This document shows positions 34,962-43,570 of a DNA stretch of 64,000 nucleotides, piece after piece (the stretch's first letter is position 1; the number at the start of each line of letters is the position of its first letter). The stretch is from positions 305,931 to 369,930 of the forward strand of contig QCBJ01000001.1 in NCBI GenBank assembly GCA_003281645.1. Reading direction: 5' to 3'. The position numbers and the translations under genes were made by a program. The DNA is from Prochlorococcus sp. AG-347-G20 (GTDB taxonomy: Bacteria; Cyanobacteriota; Cyanobacteriia; PCC-6307; Cyanobiaceae). The notes beneath the pieces are model-generated. The model made no database searches. It was not told the DNA's origin and saw nothing but the letters and a program-made list of their open reading frames with translations.

Positions 34962-36389
34962 ATGCTTAGAAGAGTAATAAATCCTTTCTTATTATTGCCA
35001 CTTACTCTATGTATGAATACTTTTAATGTTCTATCGAGCGAAACAAAAAATTATATTGATAATGTTTTAGAAGAAAAATCAAATATTACTTTTGTTGATT
35101 ATCAAGAAATAGAAAAACTTGTATTAAATAATCAAGAATTAAAATCATTACAAAACCTAGTAGCCTCTGCAAGCTTAAATCTTTCCAGTCAAATTGCCAA
35201 AAGATACCCATCCTTAGATTTTCAAGCCAATGGGTTACCAAAATATGTCGCAGGTAAAAATTACAATAGCAATTCTACTACTTTAAAAACATCACAATTT
35301 ACAGCTAATCCTTCCCTGAATATTAAATGGGATTTAATTGCCCCGCTAAGAGGATCTGAAATTAAAATTGCCAAAACAAGTTACAAAATTGCAGAAAATA
35401 ATTATGAGATTAAGAAAAAAGATTTAATTCAAGAAGCAAGAATCAGATATCACAAATACAAAAAGTCATATCGAGATATTCAAAATAAAAAATTCACACT
35501 TGATTTATCAATTACAAGTTTAGAAAATGCTAAAGCCAAACTAGATGCTGGAATTGGTACAAAATTTGAAGTTCTTGAAGCAGAAGCTCAATTATCTCGA
35601 GATCAACAATCACTTAATGAAAAGAAAATAGAACATGAAATTAATAAAATTTCTCTTAAAGAGATTCTTAATGTTAAGGGAGATTTCGAAACTAATAAAG
35701 AGCAAAGTCTTATAGGATTTTGGAATCATAAATTGAATAAGAATATTAATGAGGGTTTGGATAAAAATCTTTCCTTAAAAAACCTTATTCTTCAAAAATC
35801 AATCAAGAAGAGCCAAGCAAAGGGCTTTTTAGCTCAAAATAAGCCAAATATCTATATCAGTAATTCATTATCTAGTACATTTTCAAAGGGTGAATCTCTA
35901 GTAACTAATATCGACTCTGAAAAATCTGGATCTAATTATACAAATACCATAAGTCTAAATTTTGCATGGAGTATTTTTGATGGCGGACAAAATAAGAACT
36001 CCTACAAATCAAAAATAGCAGATGCAGAATCCGAAAAATATGCTTATGAAAATCTAAAAAATGTTTTAACCACAAGTATTAGTAGAGCCTATTTAAATCT
36101 TAAATTAAATGAAGAAAAAATAATCTCTTCTCTTAAAGAAATTGAATCTAGCAAAGAGTCTGTAAGGCTTTCCAGACTTAGATATGATGTCGGAATATCA
36201 ACTCTAAAAGATGTTCTTGTTAGGCAAAGTGAATTAAGTAATGCGAAATCAAAAAATATTAATGCGATATATAATTACAATTTGAATATAGATGAACTAG
36301 AAAGATTAACTTTTCTTGATACAAGTAAAAATTGTTTGGGCAGTAATAATACTAAAATTAAAGATACAGAGTCTATTTGCAATATATAA
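34962..36389 (+). CDS. TolC-like outer membrane efflux protein
   Basis: A 475-residue exported protein with a signal peptide ('FLLLPLTLCMNTFNVLSS'). Two structurally repeated halves of long helices follow, typical of the outer membrane efflux protein family. 'AKAKLDAGIGTKFEVLEAEAQLSRDQ' and the matching late segment 'RLRYDVGISTLKDVLVRQSELS' mark the equivalent turns of the two halves. It probably forms the exit duct for type I or RND export in the outer membrane; no partner pump is adjacent. Confidence 0.88.
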   Translation: MLRRVINPFLLLPLTLCMNTFNVLSSETKNYIDNVLEEKSNITFVDYQEIEKLVLNNQELKSLQNLVASASLNLSSQIAKRYPSLDFQANGLPKYVAGKNYNSNSTTLKTSQFTANPSLNIKWDLIAPLRGSEIKIAKTSYKIAENNYEIKKKDLIQEARIRYHKYKKSYRDIQNKKFTLDLSITSLENAKAKLDAGIGTKFEVLEAEAQLSRDQQSLNEKKIEHEINKISLKEILNVKGDFETNKEQSLIGFWNHKLNKNINEGLDKNLSLKNLILQKSIKKSQAKGFLAQNKPNIYISNSLSSTFSKGESLVTNIDSEKSGSNYTNTISLNFAWSIFDGGQNKNSYKSKIADAESEKYAYENLKNVLTTSISRAYLNLKLNEEKIISSLKEIESSKESVRLSRLRYDVGISTLKDVLVRQSELSNAKSKNINAIYNYNLNIDELERLTFLDTSKNCLGSNNTKIKDTESICNI

Positions 36390-36391
36390 AT

Positions 36392-37192
36392 ATGAATCCA
36401 CCAAATTTAACTAATAAGCAACTAAGTGAATTAGATTCTTTATTTGAATTGGTTAGTCAACGTCAAACAAAAGATTTTGGAAACATTAGCGCCAGCAACA
36501 AAGCAGATGGATCATTATTAACAAGTTGTGATTTGTGGAGTGACAAAACAATAGTAGATGGCTTAGCTTCAATAGCTCCAGGTGAGGGCGTCCTTAGTGA
36601 AGAAGGGCATAAGCTAATTCCAAATTCAAAAGCTTATTGGGTGGTCGATCCACTCGATGGGACAACAAATTTTGCTGCAGGTATTCCTTACTGGTCTATA
36701 TCTGTAGCAAGGTTCGTTGATGGTAAACCACAATCTTCTTTTTTAATAATTCCTACATTGAAAAAAAAGTTTGTATCCATACAAGGTAAAGGGGTTTGGT
36801 TAAATAACCAGAAAATAGATCCTAGCCAAAATAATCGTCAAAGTGAATGCATTTCTTTATGTAGTAGATCAATAAAAATTTTACAAAAAAAACCAAACTC
36901 AATATTTCCTGGCAAAATCAGACTCTTAGGTGTATCGAGTTTAAATCTTACGAGTGTAGCGATGGGACAAACTTTCGGAGCAATAGAATCAACCCCTAAG
37001 ATATGGGATATTGCAGCAGCCTGGCTGCTACTAGAAGAACTCAATTGTTCTATAGAGTGGTTAGAAACAGATCCTTTAAATTTAGTTTCAGGAGAAGACT
37101 TGAGCGATGTTAATTTTCCATTAATTGCTTGTAGATCTATAGAAAAAGTTGAAATTTTAAAGCCATGGGGCAACTTATTATTAGAAAAATAG
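36392..37192 (+). CDS. Inositol-monophosphatase-family phosphatase
   Basis: A 266-residue member of the Mg-dependent IMPase superfamily, counted from the ATG at 36392, two bases after the TolC stop; an ATG five codons upstream would overlap TolC. The metal motifs are 'LSEEG', 'DPLDGTTNF' and 'WDIAAAWLLLEE'. The substrate may be inositol phosphate, PAP (CysQ-like) or a sugar phosphate; the sequence does not decide. It follows the TolC-like gene directly. Confidence 0.85.
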   Translation: MNPPNLTNKQLSELDSLFELVSQRQTKDFGNISASNKADGSLLTSCDLWSDKTIVDGLASIAPGEGVLSEEGHKLIPNSKAYWVVDPLDGTTNFAAGIPYWSISVARFVDGKPQSSFLIIPTLKKKFVSIQGKGVWLNNQKIDPSQNNRQSECISLCSRSIKILQKKPNSIFPGKIRLLGVSSLNLTSVAMGQTFGAIESTPKIWDIAAAWLLLEELNCSIEWLETDPLNLVSGEDLSDVNFPLIACRSIEKVEILKPWGNLLLEK

Positions 37193-37283
37193 TTGCATCA
37201 TAAATAAAAAATTGCTTGAAAAAATTCTCAATCAGATACAATAAAAAATAAGTAAATAAATAAAATATTTGAAGAAAATTAAT

Positions 37284-38198
37284 ATGCAGAGAAGTTCAAC
37301 ATGGATACTGAAAAGTTTATGGGGAGCTTGTGAGCGATGGAGCAAATCTGATTGTGTTGATTTAAGCGCTGCATTTGCATACTACACACTTCAATCATTT
37401 TTTCCTATCCTTCTAATTTCTCTTTCAATAGCTTCATGGTTCCTAGGAAAACAAGAAGGGTTAGATCAACAAATAATTGCCATTGCTGCTCAGCTTTTAC
37501 CTCCTTCAGTAGTTGAGTTAGTAGAGACAACATTATTTAATTTGATAGATCAAGGTTTTGGAGCAGGTATTCTGGGGGCTATGTTTTTGCTTTTTACAGC
37601 AGGAAATGCATATCTATCTCTTCAAAGAGGTTCGGATAGACTTTGGGAGGACGAAATTCCTTCTAAAAAAGTTAATGCTGCTTGGAGAGTGCAAGCTTCG
37701 AAGTTTCTCCGAAATAGAGTTGAAGCCTTTTTAGTAGTATTCTTTATTGGTTTTTTAATGGTACTGGATCAAATTAGTGCAAATCTTAGGATGATACCAA
37801 GTAACGTTTTAGAAAATCTTTCTAAATCTAATAATCTTATTTCTGATTTATTATTAAAATTGCCGCTATTACAAGTTGGTCAGTTTGCAATACCACTAAT
37901 TGGCTTTTCTTTAATGGCTCTTTTATTACAAGCACTTTTACCCAGTAGAAAAGTTCCATTGAAACCACTTTTACCTGGATCTTTTCTTATTGGAATTGGC
38001 CTAACCACTTTGAACCTAGCAGTAAGTAAAAGTATTCTTTCACTTGGAGTAAGATTTCAAGCATACGGTTTTATTGGAGGTTTTCTTGTACTTACTTTGT
38101 GGGTATGGCTATTAGGAGTGATTTTATATTTTGGACAGTGCTGGAGCGTAGTAATTGCTAATATGACTTTAGTAAATAAAAAAAGAAATTATAGATAA
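37284..38198 (+). CDS. YihY/BrkB family membrane protein
   Basis: A 304-residue integral membrane protein from the ATG at 37284; a TTG at 37269 would add five residues. About six helices are visible. 'CVDLSAAFAYYTLQSFFPILL' and 'GFIGGFLVLTLWVWLLGVILYFG' are the two best-conserved parts of the YihY/BrkB family, previously mis-labelled RNase BN. The molecular function is unknown. The next gene, a zinc-ribbon membrane protein, starts 11 bases later. Confidence 0.87.
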   Translation: MQRSSTWILKSLWGACERWSKSDCVDLSAAFAYYTLQSFFPILLISLSIASWFLGKQEGLDQQIIAIAAQLLPPSVVELVETTLFNLIDQGFGAGILGAMFLLFTAGNAYLSLQRGSDRLWEDEIPSKKVNAAWRVQASKFLRNRVEAFLVVFFIGFLMVLDQISANLRMIPSNVLENLSKSNNLISDLLLKLPLLQVGQFAIPLIGFSLMALLLQALLPSRKVPLKPLLPGSFLIGIGLTTLNLAVSKSILSLGVRFQAYGFIGGFLVLTLWVWLLGVILYFGQCWSVVIANMTLVNKKRNYR

Positions 38199-38209
38199 GG
38201 ATATCTAAG

Positions 38210-38551
38210 GTGAATTATTTTCTTAAAGCTAATAAAAATCTTCTTACCTACGCATTAATCCTACTTATAGTTATTCCAATTTTTGGGTTTAACTTTTTCA
38301 TTACCTTTGTTGGAAATATCCTACTTCTTTTATTTTTAATTCCTCTTCTAATATTAATTTTGGTTTTTATAGTTTTTAACTCTTACAAATCTAAAATTAA
38401 TACATGTAGTAAATGTGGGGCAATATCATTAGGTTCAAATGAAACCTGCATGAATTGTGGGGCAGAATTAGAGAATATAAGTAAGAATAGTCAATTAGAT
38501 AAAAAGCCTAGTGAAAGTACCATTGAAGTGAAAGCAGAAGAAGTAAAGTAA
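38210..38551 (+). CDS. Membrane protein with C-terminal zinc ribbon
   Basis: A 113-residue protein starting at GTG. It has two hydrophobic helices (about 11-33 and 34-58) and then a four-Cys zinc-ribbon-like module, 'CSKC' and 'CMNC' separated by 12 residues, with a charged tail. It resembles no specific family that I can name. The gene directly follows the BrkB-like gene on the same strand. Confidence 0.78.
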   Translation: MNYFLKANKNLLTYALILLIVIPIFGFNFFITFVGNILLLLFLIPLLILILVFIVFNSYKSKINTCSKCGAISLGSNETCMNCGAELENISKNSQLDKKPSESTIEVKAEEVK

Positions 38552-38555
38552 AAAA

Positions 38556-38702
38556 TTAACCTATTCCAATTTGTCTAAGAATACTTTGTCCAGTAATTAA
38601 TTCAGTACCAAGACCAATCAAAATCCCCATCATTGCCATACGGCCATTCCAAGTTTCTGCAAAATTTACAAAGCCAAATCTTGGTTGATTGTCATTATTC
38701 AT
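38556..38702 (-). CDS. hli: High-light-inducible protein (Hli/Scp)
   Basis: A 48-residue one-helix chlorophyll-binding protein. 'RFGFVNFAETWNGRMAMMG' carries the ExxNxR and AMxG motifs of the light-harvesting-like helix, and 'ILIGLGTELITGQ' continues it. Hli proteins protect photosystem II and chlorophyll under strong light and are induced through RpaB/NblS in cyanobacteria; rpaB is also in this window. It meets the zinc-ribbon gene tail to tail with four bases between. Confidence 0.93.
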   Translation of the reverse strand: MNNDNQPRFGFVNFAETWNGRMAMMGILIGLGTELITGQSILRQIGIG

Positions 38703-38744
38703 AATTAGCTAGATTATCTATCAAATTATTTTAACGTTTTAAGG

Positions 38745-38773
38745 AATAATTTATGATAAAAAAATAAATTATT
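38745..38773. repeat. All-A/T inverted repeat upstream of hli
   Basis: A perfect 9-base inverted repeat, AATAATTTA at 38745-38753 and TAAATTATT at 38765-38773, with an 11-base loop. It directly follows the stop of the gene at 38773-39156 and lies upstream of hli. It might act as a weak terminator between them. The stem has no G or C, so chance is a fair alternative. Confidence 0.35.
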
Positions 38774-39156
38774 TATTTAACATGTCTTACACCATCAACA
38801 GGCCGATACTCATCTCCAGTTAATTCCTCATACACAATAGCTGGCAATCCTGTATCAAACATTGTTTGCAATGCCTCTTTTAACATAGGATTCCAACCTC
38901 CAGTACTAACTTTTCCATGTCTTACAGTCCAGTCCCAAGTCCCTTGAAGATCTCTGGGTAATCTACCTTCTCTATCTCTTCGCGCTACTAAGTCTAAAGA
39001 TTCAACTATACCAACAATTACTGGATTTTTACCGTAAGAAGGAGTAAGACTTAGTTCAAGTCTCACTGGATCTTCTTTAACCATTTTTAAACGAAACCTT
39101 GGTGGCAACTTTAGAGATCTTAATACCGCTGATACAATTTTTGTTCTTAATTCCAA
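38773..39156 (-). CDS. Conserved protein of unknown function
   Basis: A 127-residue soluble, basic protein: 'LRSLKLPPRFRLKMVKEDPVR', 'VESLDLVARRDREGRLP', 'DLQGTWDWTVRHGKVSTGGW'. It has no signal peptide or membrane segment. The regular composition and clean start support a real gene that is probably conserved among cyanobacteria, but I cannot give a family or function. The DUF2973-like gene lies 24 bases upstream on the same strand. Confidence 0.75.
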   Translation of the reverse strand: MELRTKIVSAVLRSLKLPPRFRLKMVKEDPVRLELSLTPSYGKNPVIVGIVESLDLVARRDREGRLPRDLQGTWDWTVRHGKVSTGGWNPMLKEALQTMFDTGLPAIVYEELTGDEYRPVDGVRHVK

Positions 39157-39180
39157 TTTTTTTCCTTTGATGTAAGTTGA

Positions 39181-39444
39181 TTAATCATTTGTTGAACCTT
39201 TTTCTTCTAATGTAGAGTCATTATCATTTGAAAATCTTACTGTTAAAAGCTCCTCTTCTGTTATATTTCCTGATTTATCTAAAAGTTCTGGATGTATTGT
39301 GTACTTTGTTGGTATAGAACTGGAATTACTCAAACGTTTACTTTTATTATCGGATATACCCCAGCCATTAGACATCACTTTAAAAGCTTTCCAAACTAAA
39401 TAAGTTAAGGCCGCAGAATATATGATTGGAAATAGAATAGTCAT
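39181..39444 (-). CDS. DUF2973-like small membrane protein
   Basis: 87 residues. An N-terminal hydrophobic helix ('ILFPIIYSAALTYLVWKAF') is followed by a cytoplasmic tail with 'YTIHPELLDKSGNITEEELLTVRF'. The 'HPELLD-G-IT-EELLVVRF'-like pattern is seen in the cyanobacterial DUF2973 family. The function is unknown. It shares a strand with the two downstream genes (38773-39156 and hli). Confidence 0.68.
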   Translation of the reverse strand: MTILFPIIYSAALTYLVWKAFKVMSNGWGISDNKSKRLSNSSSIPTKYTIHPELLDKSGNITEEELLTVRFSNDNDSTLEEKGSTND

Positions 39445-39616
39445 TAAACTTATAAATTAGTTAACTATATGTCTAATATCATAGCCCGAAAAAAAGAAAT
39501 TTAGCTATTTTAAGTCATTAAATTATTCTCTAGATTCAATTAATTTAATTAGTAGTTATATTTAAATTACACTGGCACGGTGTATTAATTCTCTCGAAGA
39601 AAACAAAAAATCAAAA

Positions 39617-40738
39617 TTGAAAAGATACATCCAAAAGCTATTACTAATCGCCGCATTATTTACTCTGGGCATTAGATATCCTGCAAAAGTCATATCCCAA
39701 CCATTAAGTCAAACAAAAATTAATGAAGTAAATTTATATTCAAACAAATCTTTCATAACTAAAGCTGTAGAGAGAACCGGCGCAGCTGTGGTGACAATTG
39801 ACACTCAAAGATATGTTAAAAAAAGAAAATTTCCTAGAAATTCTCAACTTTTTTTAGACCCATATTTTGAAAGATTTTTTGGATTAGATTTACCTAATGA
39901 CAATCGACCAAGGATAGAGCAAAACCAAGGAAGTGGATTTATATTTGCAGATGGACTTATAATGACCAATGCTCATGTTGTGAATGGATCAGATAAGGTA
40001 ATTGTAGGTTTAACCAATGGCAAAAAATTTGACGCAAAACTTATTGGGCAAGACTTTTTTACTGATTTAGCTGTACTAAAGATTGAAGGGAAAGGACCTT
40101 GGCCAAAAGCAAAATTGGGCAATTCGGCAAAAATTAGAGTTGGTGATTGGGCTATAGCAGTTGGAAATCCATTCGGCCTGGAAAACACAGTTACCCTTGG
40201 AATTATTAGTAATCTAAATAGAAACGTCACTCAATTAGGAATATATGATAAAAAACTTGAATTAATACAAACAGACGCTGCTATTAATCCTGGCAATTCT
40301 GGAGGTCCACTATTGAATAGCGAGGGAGAAGTAATTGGTATTAATACGTTGATAAGATCAGGGCCAGGTGCTGGTTTGAGTTTCGCAATCCCAATAAATA
40401 GAGCTAAGGAAATTGCCTATCAACTTCTAAAAAATGGAAAAGTAATACATCCTATGATTGGGATTAGCCTAATAGAAGAAAATAATTCTGAGAGGAAAAT
40501 TAATGTCGTTAAAGTTGGATATGTAGTACCGAACAGTCCAGCTGAAAAGAGTGGAATCATGATAGAAGATATTATAATAAAAGTCGGCAATAAAGATATT
40601 GAAACAGCATCAGACGTTATAGACCAAATTAGTAAAAATGGTATTAATAAACAAGTAAATATATTATTAAAACGTAGAAATAAATTTATTAAATTAAAAG
40701 TAATCCCAACTGATATAACTAATCTAGAAAATAACTAA
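39617..40738 (+). CDS. HtrA/DegP-type serine protease
   Basis: A 373-residue exported protease. A hydrophobic N-terminal segment (about 7-20) acts as a signal or anchor. The trypsin-like domain shows the triad His120 ('TNAHVV'), Asp150 ('FTDLAVL') and Ser228 ('NPGNSGGP'). One PDZ domain follows (about 275-365, 'SPAEKSGIMIEDIIIKVG'). This is the layout of cyanobacterial HhoA/HhoB/HtrA. The likely role is quality control in the periplasm or lumen. The start is TTG at 39617; there is no ATG between it and the signal sequence. Confidence 0.92.
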   Translation: MKRYIQKLLLIAALFTLGIRYPAKVISQPLSQTKINEVNLYSNKSFITKAVERTGAAVVTIDTQRYVKKRKFPRNSQLFLDPYFERFFGLDLPNDNRPRIEQNQGSGFIFADGLIMTNAHVVNGSDKVIVGLTNGKKFDAKLIGQDFFTDLAVLKIEGKGPWPKAKLGNSAKIRVGDWAIAVGNPFGLENTVTLGIISNLNRNVTQLGIYDKKLELIQTDAAINPGNSGGPLLNSEGEVIGINTLIRSGPGAGLSFAIPINRAKEIAYQLLKNGKVIHPMIGISLIEENNSERKINVVKVGYVVPNSPAEKSGIMIEDIIIKVGNKDIETASDVIDQISKNGINKQVNILLKRRNKFIKLKVIPTDITNLENN

Positions 40739-40743
40739 AAGAA

Positions 40744-40887
40744 CTAATTGTCATTCTGTTTAAGTATTTCGACACACCTAGAAATACATCTACCGTCCCT
40801 AATATCGCAGGTAGTAATGCATTCAAAATAACTTTCAAAAGGATCAGAAATTTGAAAATGTTTTTCTTGGAAATCGTAATTTTTCAT
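40744..40887 (-). CDS. 47-residue twin-CX3C protein
   Basis: A short frame from ATG at 40885-40887 to TAG at 40744-40746. The acidic, Phe/Tyr-rich N-terminal half leads into Cys23-x3-Cys27 and Cys34-x3-Cys38, within 'FECITTCDIRDGRCISRC'. Two CX3C motifs on what should be two short helices could form two disulfides or bind a metal. There is no signal peptide. It lies tail to tail with htrA. I do not recognise the family. Confidence 0.55.
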   Translation of the reverse strand: MKNYDFQEKHFQISDPFESYFECITTCDIRDGRCISRCVEILKQNDN

Positions 40888-40998
40888 TTAAATTATTAAA
40901 ACTTATTTTTGTATTTTTAAGATTAATCAAGGACGGTAAACTATGTAAAGATAAATGAGTGATCTTACTTAGCCAATTGTAAATTTTGTTAAAAGTAA

Positions 40999-42624
40999 TC
41001 AAATTTTTTGTCCTTTAGTTTTTTCTAAAAAATATTCGTAATTACCATCATATGAAAATAACTTTGAATCTTTAATTTCAATAATTCTATTTGCAACCTT
41101 TGAAATAAAATACCGATCATGAGAAATGATTAATAATGAACCTTTATAATTTTTAATTGCTATTTCTAAGTTTTCCTTAGATTGCAGATCCAAATGATTA
41201 GTTGGTTCGTCCAAAAGAAGGAAATTACTAGGATCTATAATCATGAGCGCCAATGCTAATCTTGCCTTTTCTCCCCCACTGAGTTGTTTAATATATTTAA
41301 AAACAGTTTCATTTTGAAAGCCAAAACCCCCTAAAAATGTTCTAACTTTTTTTTGGGACCATTCTGGAGACTTACTGCACACTAAATCAATAACCCTTTC
41401 GTCAAGTGAAAGTGCTTCAGCCTGATTTTGTTCATAATAACTAGTCATTATATTATGTTTACCAAGATTAATTTCTCCAATTTCAGGAGATATTTTTTTC
41501 ATAATAATTTTTAGCAATGTAGATTTGCCACAGCCATTAGGTCCCAATATTGCTATTTTCTCCCCAGACGAAATCTTTAAATTAATATCTAAAAAAAGAA
41601 TTTTATCTTCAAAACTATGAGACAAATTTTTGATATTTAGCACTGATTTTCCTGAGCGAGGGCACTCTGGAAAATTAAAAACAGGACTTTTTGATTTTGC
41701 TATGGGAGCTTCAATTTTAGAAATCTTTTTTAATTGCTTTTCTCTACTCTTTGCTTGAGAACTTCTAGTTGCACTAGCTCTAAATCTATCTATATACCTC
41801 TTCTGTAACTCAATTTCTTTTTGTTGTAATTGATATGCCTTATTTTGTGATTCTTCATTCAAAGATTTCTGTTCGACAAAAAAAGAATAGTTCCCATTAT
41901 ATGTTTCAGATGTTCCTCTATCTACAAAAATTATTTTTTTACATAATTTATCTAAGAAATATCTATCATGGCTAATAATAATAACTGCAATCTTAAGCGA
42001 AGATAGATATTCTTCCAGCCAAAAAATAGTTTCTAAATCTAAATGATTGGTTGGTTCATCCAGTAAAAGTAAATCAGGTTTTTGTAAGATTATTTTTCCA
42101 AGTGCAACTTTCATCTGCCAACCACCTGAGAAATTGCCAACTAATTTATCAGCATCTTCATTAGAAAAGCCTAATTTTGGTAATATTTTTTCTACATCAG
42201 ATTGCATTTTATAACCACCTAAAGCTTCAAATTTTGCTTGATATTTTGCGAGTTGATTTACAAATATTTCAAGTTCATCGGAATTTTTTTTCATATCCAA
42301 AGATTTCATTTTATTCTCAATTTCTAAAAGTTTAATGGCAACAATTTGTATATCTTTAAAAGAACTTTCTAATTCCTGTCTCACTGAAAAATTCAAATTA
42401 CAATCAAACTCTTGCTTTAAATGGGCAATTTTAGGATTTCCCTCTTTGATGATCGTTCCACTTGTTTGCTCTTCCTCTCCAATTAAAATCTTAAATTGAG
42501 TAGATTTACCTGCACCATTAGAACCAACTAAGCCAACTTTTTCTCCTCTCTTAATCTCCCAACTAATATTTTTTAAAACAACATCTGTAGAATAAATTTT
42601 GCTTACACCTTCAAATCTAATCAC
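40999..42624 (-). CDS. ABC-F family ATPase
   Basis: 541 residues with two ABC domains and no membrane part. Domain 1 has 'GSNGAGKST', 'NFSGGWQMKVALG' and 'LLLDEPTNHLDL'; domain 2 has 'GPNGCGKST', 'QLSGGEKARLAL' and the same Walker B. A charged linker (about 250-310) joins them. ABC-F proteins act on the ribosome, resolving stalls or gating translation; this one is nearest to the Uup/YbiT/EttA group in layout. It stands alone with 111 bases to the next small gene. Confidence 0.92.
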   Translation of the reverse strand: MIRFEGVSKIYSTDVVLKNISWEIKRGEKVGLVGSNGAGKSTQFKILIGEEEQTSGTIIKEGNPKIAHLKQEFDCNLNFSVRQELESSFKDIQIVAIKLLEIENKMKSLDMKKNSDELEIFVNQLAKYQAKFEALGGYKMQSDVEKILPKLGFSNEDADKLVGNFSGGWQMKVALGKIILQKPDLLLLDEPTNHLDLETIFWLEEYLSSLKIAVIIISHDRYFLDKLCKKIIFVDRGTSETYNGNYSFFVEQKSLNEESQNKAYQLQQKEIELQKRYIDRFRASATRSSQAKSREKQLKKISKIEAPIAKSKSPVFNFPECPRSGKSVLNIKNLSHSFEDKILFLDINLKISSGEKIAILGPNGCGKSTLLKIIMKKISPEIGEINLGKHNIMTSYYEQNQAEALSLDERVIDLVCSKSPEWSQKKVRTFLGGFGFQNETVFKYIKQLSGGEKARLALALMIIDPSNFLLLDEPTNHLDLQSKENLEIAIKNYKGSLLIISHDRYFISKVANRIIEIKDSKLFSYDGNYEYFLEKTKGQKI

Positions 42625-42696
42625 TTTATTAAAAATAGAATTTACAAAATCTGTGGCTTATTTACTAAAAAATATTTTGTGGAATAAAATTAAATA

Positions 42697-42873
42697 ATGA
42701 AAAGAATAGAACAAATTGTAGTGATTTTCATAGCTGCAGCTCTTGCAATTCCAAGTTATTGGTTTTTTTGGACTTTGGCTGGTGGAGGTGGCTACAACAA
42801 AAGAATAAAACCTATTCCTAATCCAAATAATAATTATTCGAAACCTTTTCCTAAAGACCTCCTCGAGCCTTGA
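42697..42873 (+). CDS. 58-residue one-helix membrane protein
   Basis: A short gene from ATG 42697 to TGA 42871-42873. The N-terminal helix 'IVVIFIAAALAIPSYWFFW' is followed by 'TLAGGGGYNKRIKP' and a Pro/Asn-rich tail. It has the look of a small thylakoid or plasma membrane protein. The last 23 bases overlap the end of the convergent Nif11-like gene. I cannot assign a function. Confidence 0.55.
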   Translation: MKRIEQIVVIFIAAALAIPSYWFFWTLAGGGGYNKRIKPIPNPNNNYSKPFPKDLLEP

Positions 42874-43081
42874 CTAACCACATTTTAGTTGCATCATCAT
42901 CAATAGTACTCAAATATTCAATAACCTCTTCTTTAGTCACAGAAATATTTAACTCGTTGCCAATATCGCATATTTTATCTAAGGCTTTTTTGGGATTAGT
43001 TAAGGCTGTCATAAAGAGACTTTGTTTCTTTTTGGAATCGTTGGCTATTAACTTATAGAGCTTTTTAGCATTACTGGACAT
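42851..43081 (-). CDS. Nif11-like small protein ending in Gly-Gly-Leu
   Basis: A 76-residue protein. 'LYKLIANDSKKKQSLFMTAL', 'ALDKICDIGNELNISVTKEEV' and the C-terminal 'ARGGL' fit the Nif11 pattern, used in many bacteria as the leader of ribosomal peptides, including marine cyanobacterial prochlorosins. Here the protein stops right after Gly-Gly-Leu, so no core peptide is present. No lanthionine synthetase, maturase or peptidase-exporter is in the window. It may be a stand-alone Nif11 protein with another role. Confidence 0.65.
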   Translation of the reverse strand: MSSNAKKLYKLIANDSKKKQSLFMTALTNPKKALDKICDIGNELNISVTKEEVIEYLSTIDDDATKMWLVKARGGL

Positions 43082-43115
43082 GTTTTTAAAATCTATTTAT
43101 TAATAGATTATTACT

Positions 43116-43454
43116 TCAAGCTACATTTTGTTCATTATATTTATTTTTACATAAATCATTATCCACATCGTTTATCTCTTTTGCAGAGGCATCTGCCATA
43201 CTTCTTGCGTCTAAACATAAAACTTTTCTTAGTTTTGCAAAGTTAGCTGCGTGAGATTTTCTACCATCTTTTTGAGCATAATACTCAGACTGCTGAAGAA
43301 TATGGTGAAGATGAGTTAACAAATATGGACTAATTACAGCTGATACCAAAACGTCACTATTTTCATTATCGTGAGAATCAGAATTGACTAATCTTTTTTT
43401 CGGTTTATCAATTATCGACCTTTTAGGAGAATCAATTTTTCTTGAATTTTTCAT
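43116..43454 (-). CDS. Small basic protein of unknown function
   Basis: A 112-residue protein with a basic N-terminal part (about 1-24, 'KIDSPKRSIIDKPKKR'), a central 'VISPYLLTHLHHILQQSEYYAQKDGRKSH' region that looks helical, and an acidic C terminus. I do not recognise a family. It is divergent from the RHH regulator at 43571, and their shared 116-base intergenic region carries inverted repeats. The Nif11-like gene lies 34 bases downstream on the same strand. Confidence 0.68.
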   Translation of the reverse strand: MKNSRKIDSPKRSIIDKPKKRLVNSDSHDNENSDVLVSAVISPYLLTHLHHILQQSEYYAQKDGRKSHAANFAKLRKVLCLDARSMADASAKEINDVDNDLCKNKYNEQNVA

Positions 43455-43503
43455 GGGACAATAAACAATTAATTGATACGGACATAAATTTCCTTACTAA
43501 TAA

Positions 43504-43543
43504 TATACACAAAGATAGTATCCTTGACTAACTGTGTATACTA
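43504..43543. promoter_or_regulatory. Inverted-repeat operator candidate upstream of the RHH gene
   Basis: TATACAC at 43504-43510 and GTGTATA at 43534-43540 are perfect inverted repeats. Nested with them, TAGTAT at 43516-43521 pairs with ATACTA at 43538-43543. They lie 28-67 bases before the RHH start codon, where a promoter would be expected. RHH proteins commonly bind such repeats and repress themselves; that role here is inference. Confidence 0.45.
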
Positions 43544-43570
43544 ATAAGTAACAGTTATCAACTTTGACTC

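Noticed and set aside
43516..43545. TTGACT and TATACT as a sigma-70 promoter for the RHH gene
   Set aside because: The two boxes are only about seven bases apart, far less than the usual 16-18, so I do not call them a -35/-10 pair.
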